In this document: piece after piece, positions 11,201-23,100 of the stretch
Layout of the letters: every line of letters starts with the position of its first letter
How positions within the stretch are numbered: the first letter of the stretch is position 1
Assembly: GCA_005406025.1 (NCBI GenBank)
Contig: BGZK01000855.1
Location: forward strand, 62,001 to 126,000
Origin: Eumeta japonica
Taxonomy: Eukaryota > Arthropoda > Insecta > Lepidoptera > Psychidae
Reading direction: 5' to 3'
DNA: 64,000 nt
Notes under the pieces: generated by a model
Database searches by the model: none
The model's input: the letters and a program-made list of their open reading frames with translations, nothing else
What the model was told of the DNA's origin: nothing
Position numbers and translations under genes: made by a program

Positions 11201-14200
11201 AGATATGGAGAGACAAGTGTGCAAACACATTTATTTATTGGCCATTGTTTGTTACTGTTTGATTACTAAGAATTCCCAATTATTATCTATTTAAATAAAA
11301 GCATTACATGTGCCTATTACTTTAAGATAAATTGATAAGTCTGTTAGCATATATGCACTCGTACTACGTTACTCTAAGTTTAATGCTTAGCGTGACGATC
11401 AGAACAGAGATGATAACTTTTATCAAGAGTGACTTAACTGTGGACTGTTATATACTCTTGTTAGTCATGAACCAGTATCATTCTTCAATCAAAAAATTAC
11501 TTTAAAACTGCAGTTTTATTAGTAACTTTATTGACTATATAGATTTGGCTAGTCTGAAATATCTGGCCAATCAGATAACTGTAATATTAGTAGTAGCTAG
11601 TAGCTGGGAAGTCCATAGCCGAAACCATATGTTTGATGAAATGACCGACAGTACTGCCGTTTAAAGTAATTTCAGTTGAAAGCATGATGTTGATTGTGAG
11701 TATGAAATTGTAAAGACAACGAATGTGAGATTTAAAGTGGTAAAGTATAATTACATAATCCTTATTTTGCCAAATTATGAAATGCTGTGAGTTAATAATG
11801 ATAATGGAAGTAAAATAATTGTACAATATACTGTTTGCCTATGTAACCAGTAAATTATATAATAATAAGATATATAAAAGCATGACTTTATGAATTGTCT
11901 ACATTCAATATATCTGTCTTGGTCATTTCATTGAACACTATTTATTAGTTATTAAAAGTGTATGTTGTATATTTTGTGTTTTGTTGTTCCATTAAAACAA
12001 TACAGTTTTATACAATTTATATATACATTATTAATGAATGTTTATTAGTAAAGATACGAATATATTAATTAAATTTTGTTATTAAGATGTATCAAATGGA
12101 AATAATATATTTTCGTAATAAAATTTTGTAACGATCTTAAACCCTGCAACCTTTGTACTTAAGACAGTTTACAAAGTGATTATTTGACGGTAATAAAAAG
12201 TTTGTAGCAGCAAAAAAATCTAAATTCCATAATTTGCAAGTTTTTACTGATTTCAGTCTAATCCTTGCTTTAATAGGAAAAGCAAGGTTAGACTAGATTT
12301 AGGTTGTTATGGTTGAGGCACTGCTCTCGCCTATCAATCGTTTTTATGTCTATTCAGCCAATCGTCCATGTTTTATAAATTTTTATATCATATTATATAT
12401 GTTGCCAATTCTTGTAATATTTATAATATATTTATTTCTATGTTTTTGTTTTATTTTGGAATGACTCATTAATGGCAATACAGGTGTTCCAAATATATAT
12501 ATATCTTTGCAAAATTTTTATCAATTCTATAAAGTTAAGTCTTATTTAACAGACCTACAAGAGTCTTTTTGGTAGGAAATATTTACATGAAAGACAGACA
12601 GAATAACTGTTTTATGAGAGTTTAAATCTTTTTGTCGTTGTCATGTTGGTGAACTATCTCAGTTTGCATAGAAGGATAATAAAATTTCATTAATATAGAG
12701 GCCAGGTATAGGAATCAGCTTATTCAGGCTTGTTGTAATTGTATGATATAAACGAGATTAGATTAATCAAATAAATCTTTGTCCAGCTTAATATATTCAA
12801 GATGTGACGATTTCAGCGTGATGCTGCAGACGCCGAAACTGGATCCCAGGAAAATGCTGCCCCAGCGGCGGCCTCTCACAGCCACGAGAATATAAACGTG
12901 CGAGCTGCCTTCATCCACGTCCTGGGGACTTCCTACAGAGTTTTGGGGTGCTTGTCGCCGCCATTGTTATTTATTTTAAGGTATGTATTTTATTGTATTT
13001 CTTCAATATTGAAACTTTTATTAATTTCATTGTATTATGAATAAATATTTAGAATTATGTATAGGATAGATTTAATACAAGAATGTTTATTGAGCTAGAC
13101 GTTTGCTTGGGACATGTAGCAACAAATAGCATGCAACTTACGCTGACCTTCAAATCTGGTCTTTTAGTAGTTCTCATACAACAAATGGAATATCGATTTA
13201 AAAGGATCGATAGATATTAATTTCATCAACATTCTCATAAGAGAAAATTTAATCAGAATTTCCATGAAATAACACCATTCACAATGGATTGCTGTTTGAG
13301 CAATCATTGTATTGTAAGATGATTTCGATTATTTCTTAAATCATGAAATTCAAATATCTAAACAATACATTTTGGAATACAAACTGCTTATATCTTTATT
13401 GTTTTATGTTATTTATTCATAACATACAAAAACAGATGACAATCATTCCATTGTTAGTGGGAATAAAAATTTTGTATTAGTGACAGGATTGTAATACTAT
13501 GTGCACACAACATGCTTTGCAGATAATGAATAAGGAAGTATTAAATAATTGAAACAAAATATTAAGAAAAAATAATGATCTATAGGTATTAATTACTACA
13601 TGATGTACAATTTATGTAAAAATTATAACCGTAGTTACACTTTTCACAGTAATCATAATGAGCAGCTATACATACAAAGCCAAAATGCTTTTGTGTTTAG
13701 CGTAAACCTGTATGAATTATTTTAATGTATGTGGTTTAGCTTCAAAAATGTCCAAGTCATCATGCTTAGATCCCAGATCATTGTAAAAGTGACACATTCT
13801 TGAAATTGGGTTATAATAAGCAATGTTATTACTGTATATCCGTAGGGTGAATGTTCTGTGATGACGAAATCTGTGCATGGTATTGAGGTTAATAGAGAAG
13901 AAGCGAGGGCGAGTCGATTATGGAGTGTATCAATTTGTGGAGATACAATAGATAGTATTGATTGTGACAGGTTTCGAGAGTTGGTAAATTGAATCTATCA
14001 CACTTTTGTTTGTAAACCGTGAGATCGGTGAAGATTAAATCTTTGTGAGAGAATTTTGGGAAATCTGTTTTGGGGTCTTTCGATGTCCTGAATGTGGACA
14101 GAGTAAGATGGCGACCAAATTACGCAGGCGTATTCCATGATTCTTCGAACTAGACAAAGGTAAACCGCGATTGAGCAAGCAATTTTTCGAAGTTTGTTGA

Positions 14201-17200
14201 TGTCCGCAATAGAAATTCCAACATTCTGTTGCTTTTGGCTATAACATGTGCGTAATGAGAGAAATGTTAATTCTCATCAAATGAAACTCCAAGTCCTTGA
14301 TCTCAGAATTGTGAAACCTAAATTCATACTAAGAAAAGAAAATATTTTTTTGTGTTTATAAAGAGGGTTCGTAACTTCGTAGTTTTAGACTTTTGTATTG
14401 ATGAAATAAATTTTAGATCTTAATGCGGTGTATTAGTGATGGCTTACTGGACATACTTTACTTCCAATCAAAGTGGTAAAGTTTAAGTCTGAAAATTAGT
14501 TTTTCCAAAACTTAGGTACATTTGTTTATGCCTTGATTCAAGTAACAATATTCTAATCGTAATAACGGTGAAACAAAATATTGTGAAGAAACCTGCTCTT
14601 CCAGGGAAGATGGAAACTGATCTGCAATTTGTAGACAGTGATGTGCTTGCAATTTCTTATGTTAGGTACGAATAAGTGCCAAATGTGGACATGCACCAAG
14701 TATACCTTATCTAACTGTCTCGCATTGGAAACAGTTCAGCGGAGTTAGATAAATAGTGCTAAATAAAAAGTAATGAATTAGGCAAAATTAATTATTAATA
14801 GCCATCAAAACATGCCTAAAAGTATTCTTATATTGAAAAAAAATTAACATTTCAGCCATCTTGGGACTTAGTGGATCCGATATGCACATTCCTCTTCTCA
14901 ATTCTGGTGTTGTTGACCACCTTCAATATCATCAAGGATGCGTTGCTGGTGCTCATGGAAGGTTCTCCAAGGGGACTCGATTTCCAGGTTTGTTCTATTA
15001 GCCGGACAATTTTATTTGACCTTAATTATATGAATAAAATGTACGATATTGTTCTGTAAAATTCATATACATCATTTCTTGTCGAAAAGAACATAGAAAA
15101 GTGAATTTGTTCTGTATTGAGTTCGTTTAATTCGAATTGATATTGATTATTTAAAATTTGCATATTCCTTGACATGTGACTGATTGAGTTTCGCGCTATC
15201 AGGACGTAGCAAACACGTTCTTATCGATTCCGGGCGTAGTGCGGGTGCACAATCTGCGCATGTGGGCGTTGTCGCTGGACAAGACCGCGCTGGCCGCCCA
15301 TCTCGCTATACGTAAGTTTCACTAAGTGTTTTTATTTTTATTTTCGTTTGTAAAGTTTAATTAAATAAATTTGTTATATGGACGTGTTTAAATAAGGTCA
15401 CAATTTAAATATAGATAATGCAGATTATGTATGATGTTTGATCCGAGATCAAGTTATGTATTATTGATAATGAATCATGGTGTGTTAGCGCAATCCGACT
15501 TCTAAAGTTTACTTTACGATAATGGATTGTAGATGCTTATTATTATAAATCATTGCAGAAATAGAATAAAACCTGAAATTAATTTTCTTGTTTACTTTAG
15601 CGGTTTTATGAGATAAGAAAACATGACTTTTTATTCAATATTGAGCAAAGACTTATTAAATCACTTAAATTGTTTTCCTTTTAATCACTCCTCAATAATG
15701 TACAGGCATTCAAGTAAGCTAGTAGGCAGGCCCTGTAGTCTGGTAAGCACTCTATTATAGTAGATATCTCTGATGATGGATAAAATATTGTGAAATGGGT
15801 TTCTTGAATCTGAAAACAACTGGTGCGATCTTATGCAACCTCAAATTACAGTTTGACCTTCAATTGAGTGGCCTATACTTGACCGACTTTCAGATATTCT
15901 TTTTATTGCCAAGTAACTCTATTGAAGTTTGCTAGTCAGACTTAAGGTGACAGAAGTATCTAATAAATATTGAATCACGAAGCAATGTTTAAGATAATGG
16001 CGAAATCGGTTTTCCTTATAAATGACTTGCTATATTTAGGTACAAATGTTGAAAAAGAATAACTTAAATATCTTTGAACTGAAATTCATTTGTCTGTATT
16101 CGGCAAATACCTTGTTATTTTTCTTAAATCTTTTCGTAATCTTAAGGGTCAATTTATAATATTCAATTGAAAACTTAAATATTTTAATTAAGCATATTAT
16201 GGTAAATACAAAGCTTTTTGTATTCAAAAATCATAAAATGTAAAGTTTAAATGGTCATATAATAAACAATCATTTCTAGTTCAAAATTTTATGTAAAACT
16301 AAGTGCAGTCCACTGACTTAGAATGAAATGCTTCTCCTCTCATTTGCATTTTCGATTCCGTTACCGGTGACAGTTCCAATTTGGACGAGCCGGATAAATG
16401 TCAGTATTAAAATATAATTAGTGTTATATTACTCGGGATATACCTTCTATCAGTGAAAGAATTTTTAGAATTTCTAATAGCACAAATGTGCAGATCAAGC
16501 CAAAGCGTAAAGTTAATACTTTATTTTACTCAGGAAGCTTATTATTAATGTAGTAATTCTTAGAAACAGTTCAGTAGTTAAGTTCAATAGTAGAAATACG
16601 CAGAAAAGTCAGATAATTAGCTTTTCTTCTTCAAATTTATGAGCACAACATATCGCCTGTTTCATGGCAATTAGATGAATTGTTTAGGCATGCGAAAAAT
16701 AAAGGAATATAATACATACTCATTTTATATAATATATTTTTACAATTAAGAGGGAGTGGGTTCCTCACTTAATGTGAAAGACTTACAACACTTGTAATAA
16801 GCAATATTTATATCAAATTTTGTAGTAGTACCTCGCTCCATAAAAGCTTCATACAAAATTCAACCCCTTTTTCTGATAAATAGCGAATTTTAAGAAAAAT
16901 TCTCAGGGTTCCTTACATTATGTAATCTATCACCAAATCAAATTCCATTGTGACAGCTTATAATTTTCCTCGAAATTATCAAATACAAAAGATTTTCAAA
17001 TCCGAGTGGTAATTCCACAGATTAGCTCGTTCAACATAAAAAAAATATTCAGATAGCCTATAATTTTCCAGTAGAATTTTTACCAAATACAAAGAGAATT
17101 TTTGCAATCATATTGGTAGTTCTAAAGATGAGCATGTTCAAACAAACAAAATAAAACTATTTCATTATTTAGATAGCCTCCTCAAATACTGGGCTATTAA

Positions 17201-17775
17201 ATGCAAAAAGAATTTTGAATCCGACTGGTAGTTCCAGAGATGAGCGCGTCCAAACAAATAAATTCTTCAACTTTATATTAGTAAAGATTATACAGTCTTA
17301 TGAAATGCTGTGGTTAACTACCTTGATGGATAATTTCAATTTTCTAAATGTTCTACTCAACTTCGTTATTGCTGAATTTGATAGTTGCAAAAGCTAAAAT
17401 TAACTTTACAACGAAGTTTCTTCCATGTGAATTATAAACTGGTACTTTTAAAATATCTATTTTATTTTATATATTTCAGATACTAGAAGAAAACTGGTAC
17501 TTTGTAGTTTTAGTTCATGACTATTCAAATATTTTTTTTATAATCCAAAATATTATTAAAATATTAATTTAAAAGCAAATACACTTCAATTATTTACTTT
17601 GATCGCTAATAATAGATTAATCTATTTCCAGGTCCCGGCATGAGTCCCAAGTGTTGGACGAGGCAACGAGACAGGTGCACGACAAATACAACTTCTTTGA
17701 GATGACTCTACAGATAGAAGAATTCAACGACGGTAGGTGGAAGCATGCAGCCAGTGCAAAATGCCGGCTTCGTGA
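5283..17775 (+). CDS. zinc transporter, SLC30/ZnT family (ZnT2-like, 5' end missing)
   Basis: A proton-coupled cation diffusion facilitator that moves zinc from cytosol into vesicles or out of the cell. Exons seen: 5283-5387 (HCHR motif, then TM1), 8851-8971 (TM2 with zinc-site AHLLTD), 9468-9647 ([16 protein letters not shown]3-TM4), 10492 to 10556 or 10584 (His/Gly-rich loop with HQHGHSH), 12830-12980 (TM5 with AFIHV), 14856-14987 (TM6), 15203-15311 and 17632-17775 (C-terminal cytoplasmic domain ending near CSQCKMPAS, stop TGA). Most junctions join in phase. Three single-base losses break the frame: at the G run before ACTTCC in the TM5 exon, at the C run in AGTCCCAAG, and at AGGTGG in the last exon. 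The order of motifs and the conserved H...D pairs make the family certain; the ZnT2/ZnT35C subtype is inferred. The N-terminal exon was not identified. Confidence 0.92.
5460..5720. other. GC-rich block inside ZnT intron with imperfect hairpin
   Basis: A block clearly richer in GC than its surroundings, with a short ORF of no recognisable family. It is followed at about 5606-5665 by an imperfect inverted repeat (GAGCGAGA...TACTATTT against AAATAGTA...TCTCGCTC). The composition shift inside an AT-rich intron suggests an inserted repeat. Confidence 0.45.
6185..6440. other. GC-rich island inside ZnT intron
   Basis: About 250 bases of markedly higher GC content with CTCTCGCTCGCACGCTCGG and similar motifs. 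The open frame at 6224-6436 shows no domain. It could be an intronic regulatory island or part of a transposon; I do not recognise it. Confidence 0.4.
12255..12294. repeat. short inverted repeat in ZnT intron
   Basis: Arms 12255-12271 and 12279-12294 pair over 16 bases with one bulged base; the arm core is CCTTGCTTT/AAAGCAAGG and the loop is seven bases. Confidence 0.8.
16890..17275 (+). mobile_element. decayed LINE/SINE 3' tail, three tandem diverged copies
   Basis: Three diverged copies of a ~108-bp unit carry the landmark 'gttccagagatgagcgcgtccaaacaaa', at about 17013, 17118 and 17228. The last runs into TTCTTCAACTTTATATTAGTAAAGATT. This matches, from memory, the 3' tail of abundant lepidopteran non-LTR elements. 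It sits in the last ZnT intron. Confidence 0.6.
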
Positions 17776-20178
17776 GCGGAGAAGAGAGACGATTCCTATA
17801 GTATTTTACTTTAAAGTAGGCATGTTGTAGAATTCGTTTGTGCGTTGTGATAGGGCATGAAAAAATTATTGTCACTGTATGTAGTAACGTCAATTCAGAA
17901 TTTAGCCGAGTTACAACGATCGGATTTTTACATTGACATGTCTAACTGTTATGTTCCGATTTGAAAAATCGAATGGCAATTTTAAATATACTTTAGGTAA
18001 GTATGTAAATGAACTGTCACATAAAACCATTAATTCATTATTTGAAATCAAGCAATTGTTAATAGCACCTTAGGGACAAAGAAATTCTCATTCAATACAA
18101 GTTTTATGTTTCACACAAATGCTTTTCCATATTGTGTCAGTAATAAATCGCGTTACTTGTACAATGAAATTTATTATGTACCTCTATTACAAATATTTCA
18201 AACAAATTAATTTTTGTTCAAAGTTTATAAATGTGTAGTTCATGTAACTAGTCATTTACGTTCAATAAAAACAGGGATAGGAAGTGTTGACAAAGATAAC
18301 TTCCAAAACTCACAGGGTTTCAAATACATGTGTTTATTTTTATAGTACTCTTATTTCCGTACACGAAATTCCATTAAAAAATTTTCCTAAAATTATTTAT
18401 TAATTATCATTATTTTAGCGGTTATAAAATGAAAAATTCGGTTTTGAATCATAATGAACACATATATGGGCAAATCTATTAAATTTGTAACCATCTTAAA
18501 CTTTGTAACCAACAAATTTAGCATTAGGTTAGATTAGGTTATCTAGCCTAATGCTAGAGGTTAGGGGTTCTAAGGTGTGTTGTTGCAAATAAAAAAATAA
18601 TGCACTAATATTGTTATTGCCGCAATCTCAGCTGTGCGTAGGTGATTTTGTTACATAAACAATGCTTACAATGCTCACTTATGTTTTTGAATTTTGTTTA
18701 CATGAAAATTTACAGCATTGATATAGTTAGATGTTACTCAATTAATTGAATTTATAGAAAGAATAAATGTTGTTTTCTCATTTCTGCCGCCCGTGTGACT
18801 TTGTGCTAACACCGTCAAAACAACAGCAAAGGATAAAATTGATGTATCTTATTTATTTAGCTTATGGTTATTGTATCGAAAATTAATTTAGTTTAAGCAA
18901 AATATTTTCATCCATTTTTCGAAATAGAACAAAATTAAAAGCCCTTAGTATTGACTCCAATGCTGTAACATTAAATGATATTTTTTTATTATTATGGTAT
19001 CTATATATGTTGCAAAGTTGTTATTGTGCACAATTCTAGATTTAATAGAAAGTTTTAATTATTTAAATGATATTGTTGTCAATGATATTTAAAATTTTAA
19101 TAATTTATCTTCATATCTAGAAGTTATTTCCTTTAAAAAGATTATAACTGTCTTCGTGTAATATTATAGCTTTTAAAATTGTGGCAAACATGTTCTACCT
19201 GATTTAGTTAATAAAATGTTTGATTCATCAATTTAATATTTTTGTTTTTAAAATAGTCCTTTTATTAAAACCATAAAATAAACTCAGTAAACATAGAATA
19301 ATCTCGCAATAAATTCTATACCTTGTACTTAAAGGTGTTTAATTATAAGGATCTGGTAAAATTTAGTGTTTGTCGGTGTGCTCGTCCAACAACAATATTC
19401 TCATGATGTTTATCTAAAGTTCATCAACATACCAATCTATTAATATTTGTTACTCTAATGAATATACAGTAGTTGTATAGTAAAGAAATTATTTCTTAAT
19501 ATTTTTCAGTTTGCTGAATAAATGTCGCTATTATAGCTTGTAAAATATTGCAGCTATCGATAAATAAAATTAACGCAAATGGAAAAAATTCACATCCATC
19601 TCGACATTTCAAGGGATTAAACATTCACTACGGAGCATCGAAATTGTACTTGTTTTATATCGATATATTATCGTACAATCATAAACCTGAAAATACCAAA
19701 TTCCATATCCTATTGGTAACACAATGCGCAGAATAATCTTTGACTGTTGTATAAAAGCAGTTCAATAAGTGCACTGCTATGCGCAACTCACGCGGAGAAC
19801 TTATTTTTGTAAGACAAAGAAAAAATATAAAGAAAAAGCCTTAGTTCCTAAATTAACTCAATGCGTGTTGGAAATTTCGCGTGTTCTTTTCTGTTATTGT
19901 TTAAAGTGAATTATTTTTTAATCGGCATAAAATTTGATAAGGCTTCGTCCAATTTTGTGATCTGATTAAAAACTTTATTATTATTATTAAAAGAAAAGAA
20001 ATCTGTTTTTGTAGTTAGAAAAGTGACAGAAATTTGGAAAGCTTGACTAAATTATTATCTTTTTCCTTTTCTCATTACACACTAAATTGTCTTAGATTGA
20101 ATTTTTCAATATTATTATCATATGATTATTTTGAATTTGACACCAGATTGTACAACTCGATTTTTATTTTTGGCAATG
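17776..20178. other. intergenic stretch between ZnT and GH1 3' ends
   Basis: AT-rich DNA between two convergent genes. It should hold both 3' UTRs, and several AATAAA signals are present on each strand, but none can be assigned. I see no coding region or clear mobile element. Confidence 0.5.
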
Positions 20179-23100
20179 TTAGCGTCGACTACGTAGATAA
20201 AGTTTTTTAACAATATCAACTCGTATAATTGTAGTAATCGGGTCAGGCGGCACCCTTCCAGTATTTATGATTTGCTTGTAGTATTGCGCTGAATCTCTGG
20301 CTGTACGGGTCTTGTTTACGGAATCATAGTCCACTTCGAAAAGCCCGAAACGCTCCCTGAAAACATAAAATGTAAATAATTATTTTCAATTTCTTTAATA
20401 GATTCAACATAAAACAAGTGTGAATACGACTCCCATTGTGAGCGTTCCGTAGAAACTTAAACATGTATGTAGATATTTTGATCCATCAAAAATTTCGACA
20501 ATATTTACTGTTTTCGATAACGACACAGGCGAGATATCGGCCTCGGGAATTCTGAAAATTTGGTTTTTTATTTTAAAAAAAGTTAAAATATCCAAAATTT
20601 TAAAAATCTAGAATTTTTATAGTGAAACCTTAAAAAAATCCAGTACCCGATGTATTCATCATGGTCAAGACCTGTATTCCAACTGCAAATATTTTGTAAA
20701 CACAAATGATTTCTTTAATGTGATTTCATTACATGATTTTTCCTTTATTTGTTTTAAGAGACCCAGCTTCTTGCTAAATTTTATGATTCTAGATTAACTG
20801 ATATTACCCTAAAGGTCTTAATTTGTTTTTGAGCGATAAAATATTCGACAAAAAGGCCATATATTTAATTGCGTTAATTTCGAACCATGATTTTTACAGC
20901 TCCAAGAGACCGTAGACCTAAGTATTTGATATTAATTACAAATTTAGTATTTGCACATATTCATTAGAAAGAGTCATGACAAGGAATTGATCCTTTAAGG
21001 TTTTCTTTTGAGATACGAAACCCTAAAGCTCAGGTTTTAGTTCGCTGCATGAGTGGTGGAGGATAGCGTTTTAAAATAAATTATGTATAATAATTTGCTT
21101 TTATAATACCTACGCAGTAAAATAATTTTAGAATCTCCGAAAATTAATTTTCTCAGGCTGATATGTAGAATATGAAGATTATTTTTTGACAAATTTGACT
21201 TAAACCAACATTTAGTAAAGGTAATTCCTCTGTATGGTAATATAGGTTCAAATAATTTATATAATTTGATCGATAAATATACTTTATTAATTTAGTTAAC
21301 GTGAATTACTATGTTTAAATGATTTACTTGTACACGTTTTACTCATATAATTTCTGGTAAAGTTTTTATGACTATTATTATGAGTGTATAATAACTGTAC
21401 CAACAACTAGTGGGAGTACTTACGTATGAGTATTTACATCTATCGTTACGGAGGTTTGTCTATTGTCGAGATAAACATAGGCGTGGGAACTCATTATCGG
21501 GATTTGTCACGAATTCATCGACCTGCGTGAATTTATCGCTCGGCCGAGTGTTATTTAAGACATATTAAAGTAAAATATTGGAAGCTAAATCGAACTTAAT
21601 GCTAAGTGTAGTTAGGTGTATGTATTTCCACATTTTAAACTGCAAGGACGTGTGATTTGTATGAAAATATTTAGTTCTCGAAGTGACCGGTAGAGGCGCT
21701 GTAAGGAATTTTATACAATAATTTGTCGCACTTAAATATTGCCGCACAACTGTTCTACTAATTCATGTGCAAATTAAAAACGTCCGTCTTTCTGTAACTG
21801 TAAATTCAAACATCATGTTGAATACCTGTGCCTCAGAGATGATGTTACGTGAAAAGTTTCTCAACTTTGTCAACTGAGCCAATCGACCGAGAGGATTGTG
21901 ACTTATAATCTACTACAATAGAGAGTAGTGACTTCAATTTGCTATTACAAGAGTTGTTAAATCGGACATAGACGTGTTTGTTTTCTTGATAAAGCTGAAG
22001 GGAATACTCTCAATTTGTTTCAAAATTGTCATAACTCTATGTCCGGGAATAAAATGACATTGCACTATAATTTTATAACATTCGATTACAATTTGAAATA
22101 ATCTCAAATTATGATTGTATTTTCTCAAGGACAAAGGTAATATTAGCAACAATAGGCCACGTTGTCATCAATAATATTAACATTATCTCAAATATTACAT
22201 TGTGTTTATGATCAATTGCCTCGATATGTACTGATCATTAAAAATATTGACTTATTATTTATCGAAATGTTTACGTTTTTGGGCACATCGTTATGTACGC
22301 AGAATCGTGTTTATCGTAAAGGTCACTTTTGTTATATGCACGTACCTACTTCATATTCGTAATCATCTATTTATCTTGTCTTATAATACTATATACGTTT
22401 GAGTGTTCTATAGTTTGATACCGATAAATTTCTGAACAGAAACAACAGTTAAACGACAGACCAGAAACTTCTCGTTTTCGGTCCGTATTGTAGATCAAGT
22501 TTCAGTCGTTACAGTTTCTATTAAAGTCATACTCGACCTAAAGTCGTCCGTAGACTTTGTTTTTGTAGTAATTGGTCATTTTAATTTTCATAAAATAACG
22601 ACTATCGAGCTGATTTATTAGACACCTAAAGGTGTAAATCTAGGTTCAATGATGCGAGCTTAAATCGTGAACATCTAAACAAATGCGAATTTCACAGACT
22701 ATTAGTTGTTTCATGAACAAAACAGTTCTTGTATTATCATAATATTTAGTTTCTCACAGATAAGATACCAAATAAATAAAATATAGTTTTACTAGTCAGT
22801 TCACTCACGTGTAACCGTTCAGCCATTCGAAATTGTCGATGAGGCTCCAGTAGTGTACGCTCTGATGTCACAGCCGTCGCGAACGGCGGCCAGCAGCGCG
22901 CAGGCCCTCCAGGTGATGCGAGCCTGGTCCTGTAGCGAGATTGTTACCGTTTCATTTCACGCTACAAACTTAATTCTGCATTCGTTCTCCACTCCTTGAG
23001 AATCGATTTTCATATGTACTAATCGGTATGCAAATTAGAACGTAATCGAATCGAAATAAAAAATTAAATCGAAAAAAAGTGATGTTGTTATTGTGTTACT

